Shown here piece after piece: positions 28,282 to 36,838 of a DNA stretch of 64,000 nucleotides (positions are counted from its first letter, which is position 1; each line of letters starts with the position of its first letter). Source of the stretch: Candidatus Nitrospira allomarina (lineage in GTDB: Bacteria; Nitrospirota; Nitrospiria; Nitrospirales; UBA8639); contig NZ_CP116967.1 in NCBI RefSeq assembly GCF_032050975.1, forward strand, positions 1-64,000, in the 5' to 3' direction. The notes below the pieces were generated by a model. The model was given only the letters and a program-made list of their open reading frames with translations. It had not been told where the DNA came from and made no database searches. The position numbers and the translations under genes are program-made.

Positions 28282-28761
28282 TCATGCGCGCCCTGCCGCC
28301 ATACCAAAATAACGGGCTTTCACCTCTTCCATGAGTGCAACCGTAACCGCAGGCATCCCGCGATCCAGAGCGGTTCGCTCCAACTCAATTCTCGCCATTG
28401 CCCGAATTCCTGTCGGAACATTATTGATACGACGCTCCGCATCCGGAGTCCACTCCACCATCCCCTTATTGCGCGCCGACCCAACACGCGCAACCGTCAC
28501 GATCCTTTGTTCCCTGCTAGAGACAAACTCCTCCACCTCCTCACATACGAGAGACACTAAATAGGGTGGAAGTCGGCTCATTTGGTATAAGGCCTCGTCC
28601 GTCCATACGACGTGGGAAACGGCCGGATCCAATTCTTTAGCATTCCCTTCTGCTCCAAGGGAAAATCCACACCGATCGCAATGAAATTTCGCAAACACAG
28701 CATCGGACGGTAACTCTTCAACCTCCACAATTCGTAAAGAATAGTCACAACCACATTGCAT
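28282..28761 (-). CDS. PCP reductase family protein (PCP_red domain)
   Basis: I use the ATG at 28761 (159 residues), six bases after GGTAGG; a TTG lies five codons upstream. The N-terminal part has CGC and CDRC, which could form a small metal site. The C-terminal 50 residues match the PCP_red domain first described at the end of protochlorophyllide reductase ChlB/BchB: WTPDAERRINNVPTGIRAMA. The domain occurs in many non-photosynthetic bacteria, including Nitrospirota, where its role is unknown. It lies between the DUF420-like gene and the polytopic membrane protein of the second oxidase module. Confidence 0.82.
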   Translation of the reverse strand: MQCGCDYSLRIVEVEELPSDAVFAKFHCDRCGFSLGAEGNAKELDPAVSHVVWTDEALYQMSRLPPYLVSLVCEEVEEFVSSREQRIVTVARVGSARNKGMVEWTPDAERRINNVPTGIRAMARIELERTALDRGMPAVTVALMEEVKARYFGMAAGRA

Positions 28762-28768
28762 GAACGGC

Positions 28769-29494
28769 CTACCCAATTTTTCCCGGATAGAGAATATAGA
28801 GCATCGTGTAGGTGAACGTTCCCGTTACGAACAACACACAGTAAATCACCATGGTAAATCGTCCAAGCACTCGATGCCGTCTGGCCCCATTGGGCCAAAT
28901 CCGCTGGATAGATATTTCAATTCCAAACACCAATGCAATGAGAAGAATAAGACCAAGATACACACTGAATTTCCCCATGGAAAATCCAGAGGTCATTACC
29001 CGTGAAAGGAAAAATAAGAGGACAATGGTGGTCACCCCTCCCAGGATCATCACGATTCGTCTCCCGGAAGTCTTTAATATCGCATCCTTCAAGATCCGCT
29101 TCCCTTCCACGAAAGTCTGTGCCCGGAACCCCAACACCATCATATAAATGGCCATCACGAGGCCGATCACGACCAGGAGAATATGAAGCGTCAAGACAGG
29201 CACAAACACTTGATCGTATAACCATTGAGGTCCGCCAAAGCCTTCCTTGCCCTCAAAAGCCAGGACCCCAAGACTGCGAAACAAATAATAACTGATAAAG
29301 AAGGCGAGCATGGCAACCATCCCACCGAACATCAGCCAATGGTGCCGATCATTTTTATGCTGTCTCGCCTGAATCCATCCGACAATAAACAATATCGTAA
29401 AGAACGTCGCCATGAGTTGGCTCACATCCGCTCCAACCGTGGCATGGGTACCGAAAAATCCCGGTTCTCTCAGCCATACTGCCATTTCATCCAT
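28769..29494 (-). CDS. DUF420-like membrane protein
   Basis: This 241-residue protein has six or so helices. The N-terminal half resembles DUF420/CtaM-type proteins, with HWLMFGGMVAMLAFFISYYLF and a later VLTLHILLVVIGLVMA. DUF420 members are associated with haem-copper oxidase maturation. Here it heads a run of genes for the second bd-like oxidase and may assist its assembly. The C-terminal half with more helices is an extension over the usual 130-150 residues. Confidence 0.75.
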   Translation of the reverse strand: MDEMAVWLREPGFFGTHATVGADVSQLMATFFTILFIVGWIQARQHKNDRHHWLMFGGMVAMLAFFISYYLFRSLGVLAFEGKEGFGGPQWLYDQVFVPVLTLHILLVVIGLVMAIYMMVLGFRAQTFVEGKRILKDAILKTSGRRIVMILGGVTTIVLLFFLSRVMTSGFSMGKFSVYLGLILLIALVFGIEISIQRIWPNGARRHRVLGRFTMVIYCVLFVTGTFTYTMLYILYPGKIG

Positions 29495-29516
29495 AATTTG
29501 GTGCCATGCCCTTCTG

Positions 29517-30494
29517 TTATTTCGTGCCTTGAATCATGGCACGCGGTTCTAACTCTTCAACAATTCGAAAGCCGGCTTGCTCCATCCATTGGCGACTGTC
29601 TTGAATCGTAAAACATTCGCCACATTCTGTGTTCACTAAAATATGAACAGCAAAGGCTGTCGTCCAAGCAGGGCTCGTTTTAGCAGGATCCAAGAACCGA
29701 TCTTTAATGATCAGTCGCCCCCCCTCTGTCAAACAGGCAAATACTTTCTTCACCAATGCCGCATTGGTGCTGCCATCCTGATAATGCAGAATATCCGACA
29801 TGAGGGCAAGATCATACGACCCCTGAAATGCATCGACATGAAAGTTGCCGCCTTGCAAGTGGATACGATTACCTAATCCCGCACGATCTACATGGTCTTT
29901 GGTCACCTTCAAGGTTTGCGGAAGATCAAAAACCGTGGCGGACAATCCGGGATGTTCCAGGCAAAAGGCAATGGCATTGGTTCCGGCCCCACCACCAATA
30001 TCTAACATCCGTACCGTTCCATGAATGGGGACACTTTTCGCCAATCCCTGACCACTTCCCTGCCCGATTCGATCCAAGACCGTGAGCACGTGAGCTCCCA
30101 GTTCCGGATTCGTTTCAAAGACATGTTGCGTTACAGGTGACCGTCCGGTTTTTACGGTCTGTTCCAACTGCCCCCAATGATTCCACTCAGCGTCATGCAA
30201 CAGTAATAAATGACCCACATACTCTGAGCTTGATTGCACCAAATGTCTTTCAGCCACAGGGGTATTGACATACAGCTTCTCATCCTTCGTTAACACACGC
30301 ATCGCAACCAGTGCGTTCATGACCAACTCCAAGGCCCGTGGGTTGAGCTTCAGGGAATCGGCGACCTCATTGACCGTGAGCGACTGTCCCTTAAGGGCGG
30401 TAAAGAGATCAAGCTTAACAGCGGTGAGAAGAATTTTGGTTTCCCAGTAGTATCCTATCTGGAAAATATCTGCGAGAGATGATTCACGAATCAC
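29517..30494 (-). CDS. O-methyltransferase-type SAM-dependent methyltransferase
   Basis: This protein has 325 residues from the GTG at 30494, which has GAGG six bases upstream. A longer frame reaching 30668 runs through a promoter and a terminator and is rejected. A winged-helix dimerisation domain (about 1-100) resembles plant and bacterial O-methyltransferases such as hydroxyindole and polyketide methyltransferases. The SAM site follows, with MLDIGGGAGTNAIAF and FDLPQTL, and a later LADR-like KDRF loop. The substrate cannot be told. It is 22 bases upstream of the DUF420-like gene, so it may modify a quinone, haem or other cofactor of that oxidase module. Confidence 0.88.
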   Translation of the reverse strand: MIRESSLADIFQIGYYWETKILLTAVKLDLFTALKGQSLTVNEVADSLKLNPRALELVMNALVAMRVLTKDEKLYVNTPVAERHLVQSSSEYVGHLLLLHDAEWNHWGQLEQTVKTGRSPVTQHVFETNPELGAHVLTVLDRIGQGSGQGLAKSVPIHGTVRMLDIGGGAGTNAIAFCLEHPGLSATVFDLPQTLKVTKDHVDRAGLGNRIHLQGGNFHVDAFQGSYDLALMSDILHYQDGSTNAALVKKVFACLTEGGRLIIKDRFLDPAKTSPAWTTAFAVHILVNTECGECFTIQDSRQWMEQAGFRIVEELEPRAMIQGTK

Positions 30495-30543
30495 ATGGGG
30501 CCTCAAACTCAACTGGCAACATGAAAAATCATTTTCGATGTCG

Positions 30544-30572
30544 ATCTTAACGGGGTCATTTTGCGAGGTCAA
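30544..30572 (-). promoter_or_regulatory. sigma-70-type promoter for the methyltransferase/second oxidase module
   Basis: On the minus strand TTGACC (30572-30567) and TAAGAT (30549-30544) are 17 bases apart. Transcription would start near 30537, giving a leader of about 43 bases before the GTG at 30494. Confidence 0.5.
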
Positions 30573-30610
30573 ATGCTGAACGATCAGAAAAATAGTCTGA
30601 CCTTCTCCAC

Positions 30611-30648
30611 AAAAAACAAGGGCAACTAGCTCATGGCTAGTTGCCCTT
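30611..30648 (-). terminator. rho-independent terminator downstream of a cupredoxin gene
   Basis: A perfect 13-bp stem (AAGGGCAACTAGC at 30618-30630 with its complement at 30636-30648) with a five-base loop is followed on the minus strand by G and six T. It lies 32 bases beyond the stop of the cupredoxin/carboxypeptidase-regulatory-like gene. Confidence 0.93.
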
Positions 30649-30679
30649 GAAGAAATGCTCTGCCTCAATCGAAAGAGAC

Positions 30680-31474
30680 TTATTTAATCTCGAAATTGGC
30701 TTCGACGGTTCCCCCGTCCTTCACATCCACATCGGCTTCCACTTCCCCGGCAATAGGATGCCAGGCCTTTACTTTGTGCTTGCCGGCAGGCACGTCCTTG
30801 ATTTCAAAGGTTCCGTCGGCACCAGCCACGCCATAATGCGCATTGGTCACCGGCAAATACCAGCCTTGCATAAATTCGTGTTGGTCACATTGTAACCGCA
30901 ACACAGATCCCTTTTTCGACATTTTCAATTTGACGTTTTTTTCTAAAGAATCACCTTTTTTGGCCAGACCGATATTAAACTCGGTGCTGGACTTGGCACC
31001 CAATTGATCAAAGCTATGCGGGTTATGCAACACCCCTTCAGCCGACTTAGGATCGCTTGGATCAGCATCGTTATTGACTACCTTAAACAGGCCCTTACTT
31101 ACGGCCACTCCCGTATACGGAATAAACTCGCATAATTCAGCCTCGACCACTTGCGGGGCCTCCTTGTCGGCTTTGTCTAAGAATGCTTTGTCTTGAATAT
31201 CCGTAACCGCCACCACGGCATTCTTTAAACCCTTGCTTCCATCTACTTCCACTTCCTTCAGCAACCGGGTATTCCCATCCGCACTTTTGCTCTCATTTTT
31301 TTTGCAAAAATCCACATTGGGAAATTTTGAGAAGGCAAATTCTTTCGGTGGGGGAACTTCTCCGGCAAATGTGACTTTCCCTTTAATAGTTCCCCCCGCC
31401 TGGGCGACTAATGGGGCAGCAATAAGAATGCAGCCCACTAAAAATGACATAGTTAAAGACTGACGGTTCCTCAT
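30680..31474 (-). CDS. periplasmic amicyanin-type cupredoxin fused to carboxypeptidase-regulatory-like domain
   Basis: This 264-residue protein has a clear signal peptide (cleavage near Ala26). The central part is cupredoxin-like with a possible copper site His150 or His153, Cys196, His199 and Met202 in CDQHEFM, the CxxHxxM spacing seen in amicyanin. The C-terminal 55 residues form a carboxypeptidase-regulatory-like beta-sandwich (GTFEIKDVPAGKHKVKAWHP). It is likely a periplasmic electron carrier or copper-binding protein. It is transcribed alone from its own promoter with a structured leader and ends at a strong terminator. Two diverged paralogues lie at 36-38 kb. Confidence 0.83.
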   Translation of the reverse strand: MRNRQSLTMSFLVGCILIAAPLVAQAGGTIKGKVTFAGEVPPPKEFAFSKFPNVDFCKKNESKSADGNTRLLKEVEVDGSKGLKNAVVAVTDIQDKAFLDKADKEAPQVVEAELCEFIPYTGVAVSKGLFKVVNNDADPSDPKSAEGVLHNPHSFDQLGAKSSTEFNIGLAKKGDSLEKNVKLKMSKKGSVLRLQCDQHEFMQGWYLPVTNAHYGVAGADGTFEIKDVPAGKHKVKAWHPIAGEVEADVDVKDGGTVEANFEIK

Positions 31475-31535
31475 GATTCTTCCTCCTAGTTAAGAATGAA
31501 ATTGAGTTGACGTGGGAAAACAACCTAACTTGATG

Positions 31536-31578
31536 AGATCAGCGCCTTTTACCCCGGCCAGGTAAAAAAAGCTGATCT
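31536..31578 (-). promoter_or_regulatory. structured 5' leader hairpin
   Basis: In the untranslated leader of the cupredoxin gene, AGATCAGC pairs with GCTGATCT, and inside it TTTTACC pairs with GGTAAAA around TGGCCGG. No T-run follows on the minus strand, so it is not a terminator. It may stabilise the mRNA or be a regulatory element. Confidence 0.45.
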
Positions 31579-31610
31579 TGAAATGGATCGTCCGACACCA
31601 CCCACTTCCG

Positions 31611-31640
31611 TATATATCAGGAATAAAAAAAACGTGTCAA
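31611..31640 (-). promoter_or_regulatory. sigma-70-type promoter of the 264-aa cupredoxin gene
   Basis: On the minus strand TTGACA (31640-31635) and TATATA (31616-31611) are separated by 18 bases. The predicted transcript start near 31604 gives a leader of about 130 bases containing the hairpin at 31536-31578. Confidence 0.6.
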
Positions 31641-31766
31641 GAAACCCAACAAGAACTAGGTCCTTTGTGCTAAGCCTTAGGCCTTTTAGTTCGCGGAAAA
31701 ATGAAAAGTCTTGAAACCCTCTATAATCCCCTACAGATCAACAGACCGGTAATTAGGCAGCATCGC

Positions 31767-33677
31767 TCATTTTTGAACAGGGGCTCTGAGTATGGCCATC
31801 ATGTCAGCCACACTCTTTTTCATGTCCTCTGCCTGAAAGACCGGAGCCGAACACAACCGGTCAGTACAGACAAATGCTACGGGTCGTCCGTCATAGGGAA
31901 AAATAATGTCACCCCACTTTGCCTGACCCTCCTTGGGATCAAACCTTTTCACAATTTTTCCAGGACAAAACATTCGCTGGCCTTCCGCCATTAGAATGTT
32001 GGTCATGGCATTGTCAAAATTTCCCACCACCGCAATATGAATAGGAAACCGAAACCATTGATCGATAGCCAAACCGGACAATGCGAGGGGAAGAGGTTGC
32101 CGAGACATGACCGTGGCCTGCAACGTGCTCTCAGCGATGGAGCGATACGTGGGCTTCTCCGTCAAATGAAAAAGATCAAGGTACCAGAGGACGGCTTGGA
32201 AATTCTCCTTCACCGGTTTGTTTGGGAACTTCAGAAGACCAATTTTACCTGGCATCTGTGGATGATCAAAAAATCCTCCATTTGCGGGATCTTGCAATAA
32301 CCGTGGAGTTACTTCGGCAAGGGATTCAGCATATTGCAAAAATTGAGATTGCCCTGTCACTCTAAAGGCCTCAAGTAACGCTTGGCCAAAGAATATGTGA
32401 TCCGATAATAAACCGTAAAGGTTGGGGCCGTCTCCAGGCTCGCCATGAGCGAGCCCCTTCTTCACATCAAAACGCTTCGGAAACAACCTGCTCAATATTT
32501 GAAGAGCCAAATCCCCTATCTTGACCTGTTCCAACACCACTGAGGCATACAAATAGGACCATGCCATCAATGCATTACTCCCTGTGAAAACTCGTCGGTC
32601 CACATATGGAGTACCGATGGCCAATCGTTTGCTCTCATTGAGAGAATAGTACTCGGCTCCAGACATGGACAATATCCCACCAGTTCCTCTGACGTCGGCG
32701 TCCTGACTTTCGTACAACAACCCCGTTTGCGGATCGGTTAAAAACCGCGAAACATATTCAATAATGGCCAAGGCTATGCGTTTAAACTGAAGATCTCCGG
32801 TGAGTTGGAAGGCCTCAACATAATTGCGAAGATTCAGAGCTTGAATCGACAACATCTTTTCAAAATGCGGTTGGCTCCAATCTGCTTGTTCAGCATAGCG
32901 GTAAAACCCGCCCCAAACGGGATCAAGTAAGCCCACTTGCTTTTTTAAGGTATCCAATCCTATCTTGAGCAACCCTGGATCATCTTCAAAAAAGCCATGG
33001 GCCAAAACCATCTGGATGGCTTCGGGTTCAAAGAATTTGGGGGCATCCCGAAACCCTCCATTGACTGGGTCAAATTGGGCTCTCATCATCTCCACACTTT
33101 GTTTGACCATGGCAGCCTGAAGCACATTCGCTTTGGATGGACCGGCTTCCACCTTCTCTCGTACCCGCTCCCATAATTGAGAGGCCTCCTTGAGCAACAC
33201 CGCCTTATCGGTGTCATAGATAGACTGCGCCTCAAGAAGCATGGCTTCCATTTCCTCAGAACCCAAGGCATTCGTTTGAAAAAGAATTTCTCCGGTTGGC
33301 AGGAGGACATTAGTCGTCGGCCATCCCCCCGCTCGGTAACGAGCATCTAAATCGGGACGCTGATCAGTATCGACCCGAACAGGAATAAATTTGGTGTTGA
33401 GCAGCTGTACGATATGAGGGATGGCATAAGTCGTCTGGTCCATCACATGGCAGGCATGACACCAAATAGCGGTGAGATCCAAAATAATTAATTTATCTTC
33501 GGATTGAGCACGTCCGAATGCTTCATTTCCCCATTCATGCCAATGAACAATTGGATGGTCGACAGACTCCCCATGAGGCTGTATTTCAGCATGAAGGGGA
33601 CTGACGAGAAACAACACGCTGAGCCCAGCGACCATCCACAATCTCCAAATTCTCCGGATTCGGCATAAGTGATTCAT
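31767..33677 (-). CDS. exported thioredoxin-fold DUF255/YyaL-type protein
   Basis: I take the ATG at 33677 because it opens a signal peptide (basic MNHLCRIRRIWR, hydrophobic core, SPLHA). The protein then has 636 residues; a frame reaching 33842 adds a stretch without function. The first 130 mature residues are a DUF255 thioredoxin-like domain with ILDLTAIWCHACHVMDQTTY, whose CHAC resembles a CxxC redox site. An alpha/alpha-barrel of six-hairpin type follows, as in YyaL/SPATA20 proteins. Most relatives are cytoplasmic; this one appears periplasmic. It ends a run of copper-protein genes, so a thiol or copper-handling role is possible. Confidence 0.8.
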   Translation of the reverse strand: MNHLCRIRRIWRLWMVAGLSVLFLVSPLHAEIQPHGESVDHPIVHWHEWGNEAFGRAQSEDKLIILDLTAIWCHACHVMDQTTYAIPHIVQLLNTKFIPVRVDTDQRPDLDARYRAGGWPTTNVLLPTGEILFQTNALGSEEMEAMLLEAQSIYDTDKAVLLKEASQLWERVREKVEAGPSKANVLQAAMVKQSVEMMRAQFDPVNGGFRDAPKFFEPEAIQMVLAHGFFEDDPGLLKIGLDTLKKQVGLLDPVWGGFYRYAEQADWSQPHFEKMLSIQALNLRNYVEAFQLTGDLQFKRIALAIIEYVSRFLTDPQTGLLYESQDADVRGTGGILSMSGAEYYSLNESKRLAIGTPYVDRRVFTGSNALMAWSYLYASVVLEQVKIGDLALQILSRLFPKRFDVKKGLAHGEPGDGPNLYGLLSDHIFFGQALLEAFRVTGQSQFLQYAESLAEVTPRLLQDPANGGFFDHPQMPGKIGLLKFPNKPVKENFQAVLWYLDLFHLTEKPTYRSIAESTLQATVMSRQPLPLALSGLAIDQWFRFPIHIAVVGNFDNAMTNILMAEGQRMFCPGKIVKRFDPKEGQAKWGDIIFPYDGRPVAFVCTDRLCSAPVFQAEDMKKSVADMMAILRAPVQK

Positions 33678-33847
33678 ACCCACCGTCACCGGGACAAATG
33701 CGAACTTGATGATCGTGCGCCAGAATTGGTCGAAAGGGGACCAGTGCCTAATAAACTGCACAAATTGGGGAAACATGTTCACACCCTTTATCCGATCATA
33801 CCTGTCTATCTTCAGGAAGACCTTTTTTAGGGCCGCAAACAACCCGG

Positions 33848-35191
33848 TTAAAGACCGATCTCCTTTTCCAAAATCTTCACAATAGCGGCGGCGGCAGTCA
33901 CCCGCACCGCTTCATCAGTATCTCGCAGGAGGCGCTTTAAGGTCGGGAGGAGCGTACGATCGCCAATACGACCCAATGCGCGGGAGGCCCCAATCCTAGG
34001 ACGAGGCAATGGATCATTGAGAGCCAATATAAGAACATTGAGAACGTTAGGACCTTTTCCATTTGCAAGCGCCTTGACCGCACCCGACCGAATGGCCGGA
34101 TTTTGGTCATTGAGGAGATGCTGAACGGTATCCTTGACCACTGAATAAGGGGCTCCTGACCGTAACAATGACGCCACGGCCGCCGCTTGCACACCGGAAT
34201 TCGAATCGGCCAACGCCCTGGTTAACGGGGTTAACACTTGATGTGGTTCGTAATACCCCATGCTAAAAGCTGCCACACTCCGCACCGCAGGAATACGATC
34301 AAACAAAACTGCCTTCAGTGTCTGCAAAGATTCAGGAGCATGCAATTTTCCCAAGGATGCAATGGCCGCAGCACGGATAGACGGTTGAGAATCGGAAATA
34401 GTTTTTTCCAAGATCGGTATCGCACGACGATCCCCTAACTCACCAAATGCACGGATAGCCGCGCCCCGTTCATACCCTTCTTCGCTGGTCGCCCCTTGCT
34501 CCAAACGAACCCAGTATTCCTTATGACCGAGCTCATATAATGCTCTTGCTGCAGCAATTTGGACCAGATGCTGCTCATCGTTCAACGATGGTCTAATGAG
34601 GGGCTCAAGACTCCTGTCGCCGGATTGTCCTAGCCCAATTAAAACGGTTGCCCGCACCAAACCGGCTCCGTCCTTCAATGCTTCACGAAACGCCTTGGAA
34701 CGCTGCCCTGCTTTTCTTTGCCCTAAGGCTTCTGCCACTAATGCTCTAATCATGCCGGTTTCATCAGTTAAGCCTTTTTCTAAATATTCCACGGCCTGAT
34801 CGGATTCGATTTCCTTTAATGCCGTATAGGCAGCGCCCCGCATTTGTTCCCGCATGTCGGAACGGACAGGCAATATACTGGCAATGGCAAGCTGGCGTAA
34901 GAACGGTTCGTCTTCCCGTTTTGTCCCGGCAATGGCTTTCTCATAAACCTCAATGGCTTCGGGAGTCTTTCCCAAGCGCGCTAATGCTAGGATGTATAGA
35001 CGAGAAGCCTGCAAGAGGGGCGTGCTCTCTTTGTATAAAGGCTTAACAAGGTCAACGACCTGTTGAAATTGATCCTGATCGTAGGCTTTTTGCGCCTGAA
35101 TGAGGGTTGAATCATGTGCCTCTTCCGCCAACACCGACCCTGAGAGAGCCCACAGAACACCAAGAACGAGCACAACATTCATACGATTCAT
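33848..35191 (-). CDS. exported HEAT-repeat protein
   Basis: A signal peptide starts at the ATG at 35191 or, better placed behind AAGGA, at 35182 (MNVVLVLGVLWALSGSVLA). A frame reaching 35341 would overlap the upstream gene. The product has about 447 residues: a short TPR-like segment (FQQVVDLVKPLYKES, ALARLGKTPEAIEVYEKA) followed by roughly ten HEAT/PBS-lyase-type repeats with recurring DxxxxVRxxAAxALG patterns. It is probably a periplasmic scaffold. It lies in the operon of the two tandem cupredoxins, which suggests a role with the copper proteins. Confidence 0.85.
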   Translation of the reverse strand: MNRMNVVLVLGVLWALSGSVLAEEAHDSTLIQAQKAYDQDQFQQVVDLVKPLYKESTPLLQASRLYILALARLGKTPEAIEVYEKAIAGTKREDEPFLRQLAIASILPVRSDMREQMRGAAYTALKEIESDQAVEYLEKGLTDETGMIRALVAEALGQRKAGQRSKAFREALKDGAGLVRATVLIGLGQSGDRSLEPLIRPSLNDEQHLVQIAAARALYELGHKEYWVRLEQGATSEEGYERGAAIRAFGELGDRRAIPILEKTISDSQPSIRAAAIASLGKLHAPESLQTLKAVLFDRIPAVRSVAAFSMGYYEPHQVLTPLTRALADSNSGVQAAAVASLLRSGAPYSVVKDTVQHLLNDQNPAIRSGAVKALANGKGPNVLNVLILALNDPLPRPRIGASRALGRIGDRTLLPTLKRLLRDTDEAVRVTAAAAIVKILEKEIGL

Positions 35192-35231
35192 CCTTAATTG
35201 TTCACCCCCATCTCCTAGGCATAACATATTT

Positions 35232-35906
35232 CTACCCTCTCGGAATCGGGGCTTCCTGAGCCTCAATAATTCGATAGCCCAAAGGCGCTTCAAAGTAATA
35301 ATCTGGTTGCGAAGAAACCACCACATGACGATATTCCACAAACCAATCCCGATCCTGACTTAAGAGCTTCAAGAGAATCTCCCGTTGAGGGTCCACCCAT
35401 TCGAAATAACGTTCCAGTTGGCCAAACCGATCCTGGACCTCCACATCATAAAGCAGGGCCGATTGATCGCCTACCACGGATTCCCCAATAACCGTTCGAC
35501 TCGTCTCTCCTTCCAACTTGGCAGAAAATGGTAACAAATAATCCAAAGTTAGGGGAACGCTCACAATCATTCGGCGCTGCGAAAACACATACCAGGTTTT
35601 TTGTTCATCCAATCGAATAATGAGGATACTCGCATAGCCTAACTCTGTTCGTATTCCTCCAGCCGGTTCAATACGATATCGATCATTTTTCACAAACAAC
35701 TGGGCATTGGCGATACGTCCTCCGGTTTTCCACATCAGTCTGGCCGAAAATTCTTTGGGACCATTGTGGGGGAAATTAGAAGAACTGGTAAAGCCCCAGG
35801 CTAACGGGAACCAGGCCACCGTTCCGAAAATGGCACAAACAAGGAACCCTGCAAACTTTTTGTCACAAGCTCGGGAGAGAAGGAAAGAAATGTCTATCCA
35901 TTTCAT
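35232..35906 (-). CDS. exported LolA/DUF4412-like lipid-binding-fold protein
   Basis: This 224-residue protein has an N-terminal hydrophobic export segment (about 20-40) and a single beta-rich domain with FSARLMWKTGGRIANAQLFV, QKTWYVFSQRRM and FEWVDPQREILLKL. This pattern resembles the LolA-like/outer-membrane-lipoprotein-sorting fold and DUF4412. The ATG overlaps the stop of the preceding cupredoxin gene by four bases, so they are translationally coupled. It may bind a hydrophobic ligand in the periplasm; the family call is tentative. Confidence 0.75.
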   Translation of the reverse strand: MKWIDISFLLSRACDKKFAGFLVCAIFGTVAWFPLAWGFTSSSNFPHNGPKEFSARLMWKTGGRIANAQLFVKNDRYRIEPAGGIRTELGYASILIIRLDEQKTWYVFSQRRMIVSVPLTLDYLLPFSAKLEGETSRTVIGESVVGDQSALLYDVEVQDRFGQLERYFEWVDPQREILLKLLSQDRDWFVEYRHVVVSSQPDYYFEAPLGYRIIEAQEAPIPRG

Positions 35907-36829
35907 GGCCTTTGGTGTTCAACCAGAGGCTCTATCAAAACGGGGTGGCCCAAGGCAGCGGGAGTAAATCTCGGCGGCGTCCGGATGGTGTGCGCTGTCC
36001 AACGACCCACGGGAGATTCTAAGGAAAAATCCTTCCGCACGGTTTGGTTTGGTTCCACGGAAAATTCATAAATCTGCTCATGTTTGACACTTGGATGCCA
36101 GGCCCGAATGCGATAACTTCCAGGCGGGAGTGAAGAAATGACATACTCTCCCTTATCATTAGTAAAGCTGAAATAGGGATTATCCACCGCAATCGCCCAG
36201 CTTTCCATGTAGGCGTGGAACCCGCACTGCATCACAAATGTTTTTCGGCCTTTGCTCAGTTGAAATTGATGAACCAAAGATTGCCCCGGCAGGTGCTCAT
36301 GTGTCGCATGGATATTCTCACGTTGATGCCGAGGATTAAAGGGTAGAGGAGAATTAAATAACACCCGCGTCCCTTGGCTCAACGACGTCTCATAGGCTTG
36401 AATATCATGCATGACCGGATCCATATTCACCACTTCAATTCCATGCTCATTACGCACCACCGTCGTAAAGGGCAGAAATTGGCAATCCCGAGCTTCCACC
36501 CTCGGAATAGAAAGGGAAAAAGGTTTCCCGGCCTTAACGCCTTCAACCACCATCACGACCCCTTGAAGTTGATTCTCATCATTCACCACGAAATCCTTAA
36601 GTAGCCGCCAGCCCTGACCATCAGAAATGCGGCCGCAATACTCTGGATCAGGGAACGTCACCAGATTATACGCTTTAGGAGAAGGCGGAATGCCCTTGAG
36701 GGTCACAGTACCGACAATAGTGGCCCCGTCCGTTACCTCAATAACTTCATAAGCGAAAGCGGTCGAACTGGTTATCCAGAGGAGACCTATGACGGCAATT
36801 TCTACCATTCGATTTTTATTCATGATCAA
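35903..36829 (-). CDS. periplasmic amicyanin-type cupredoxin/carboxypeptidase-regulatory-like protein
   Basis: This 308-residue protein starts at a TTG that has GAGGG six bases upstream (an ATG lies two codons later). It has a signal peptide ending SSTAFA. Its cupredoxin region contains a probable type-1 copper site: His141 in PVMHDIQ, Cys202, His205 and Met208 in CGFHAYM. The C-terminal part is a carboxypeptidase-regulatory-like domain (GEYVISSLPPGSYRIRAWHP). Paired Cys65 and Cys116 may form a disulfide. It is one of two tandem paralogues, nine bases behind the other, and probably carries electrons or copper in the periplasm. Confidence 0.83.
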   Translation of the reverse strand: MIMNKNRMVEIAVIGLLWITSSTAFAYEVIEVTDGATIVGTVTLKGIPPSPKAYNLVTFPDPEYCGRISDGQGWRLLKDFVVNDENQLQGVVMVVEGVKAGKPFSLSIPRVEARDCQFLPFTTVVRNEHGIEVVNMDPVMHDIQAYETSLSQGTRVLFNSPLPFNPRHQRENIHATHEHLPGQSLVHQFQLSKGRKTFVMQCGFHAYMESWAIAVDNPYFSFTNDKGEYVISSLPPGSYRIRAWHPSVKHEQIYEFSVEPNQTVRKDFSLESPVGRWTAHTIRTPPRFTPAALGHPVLIEPLVEHQRP

Positions 36830-36838
36830 CTCATGCCC

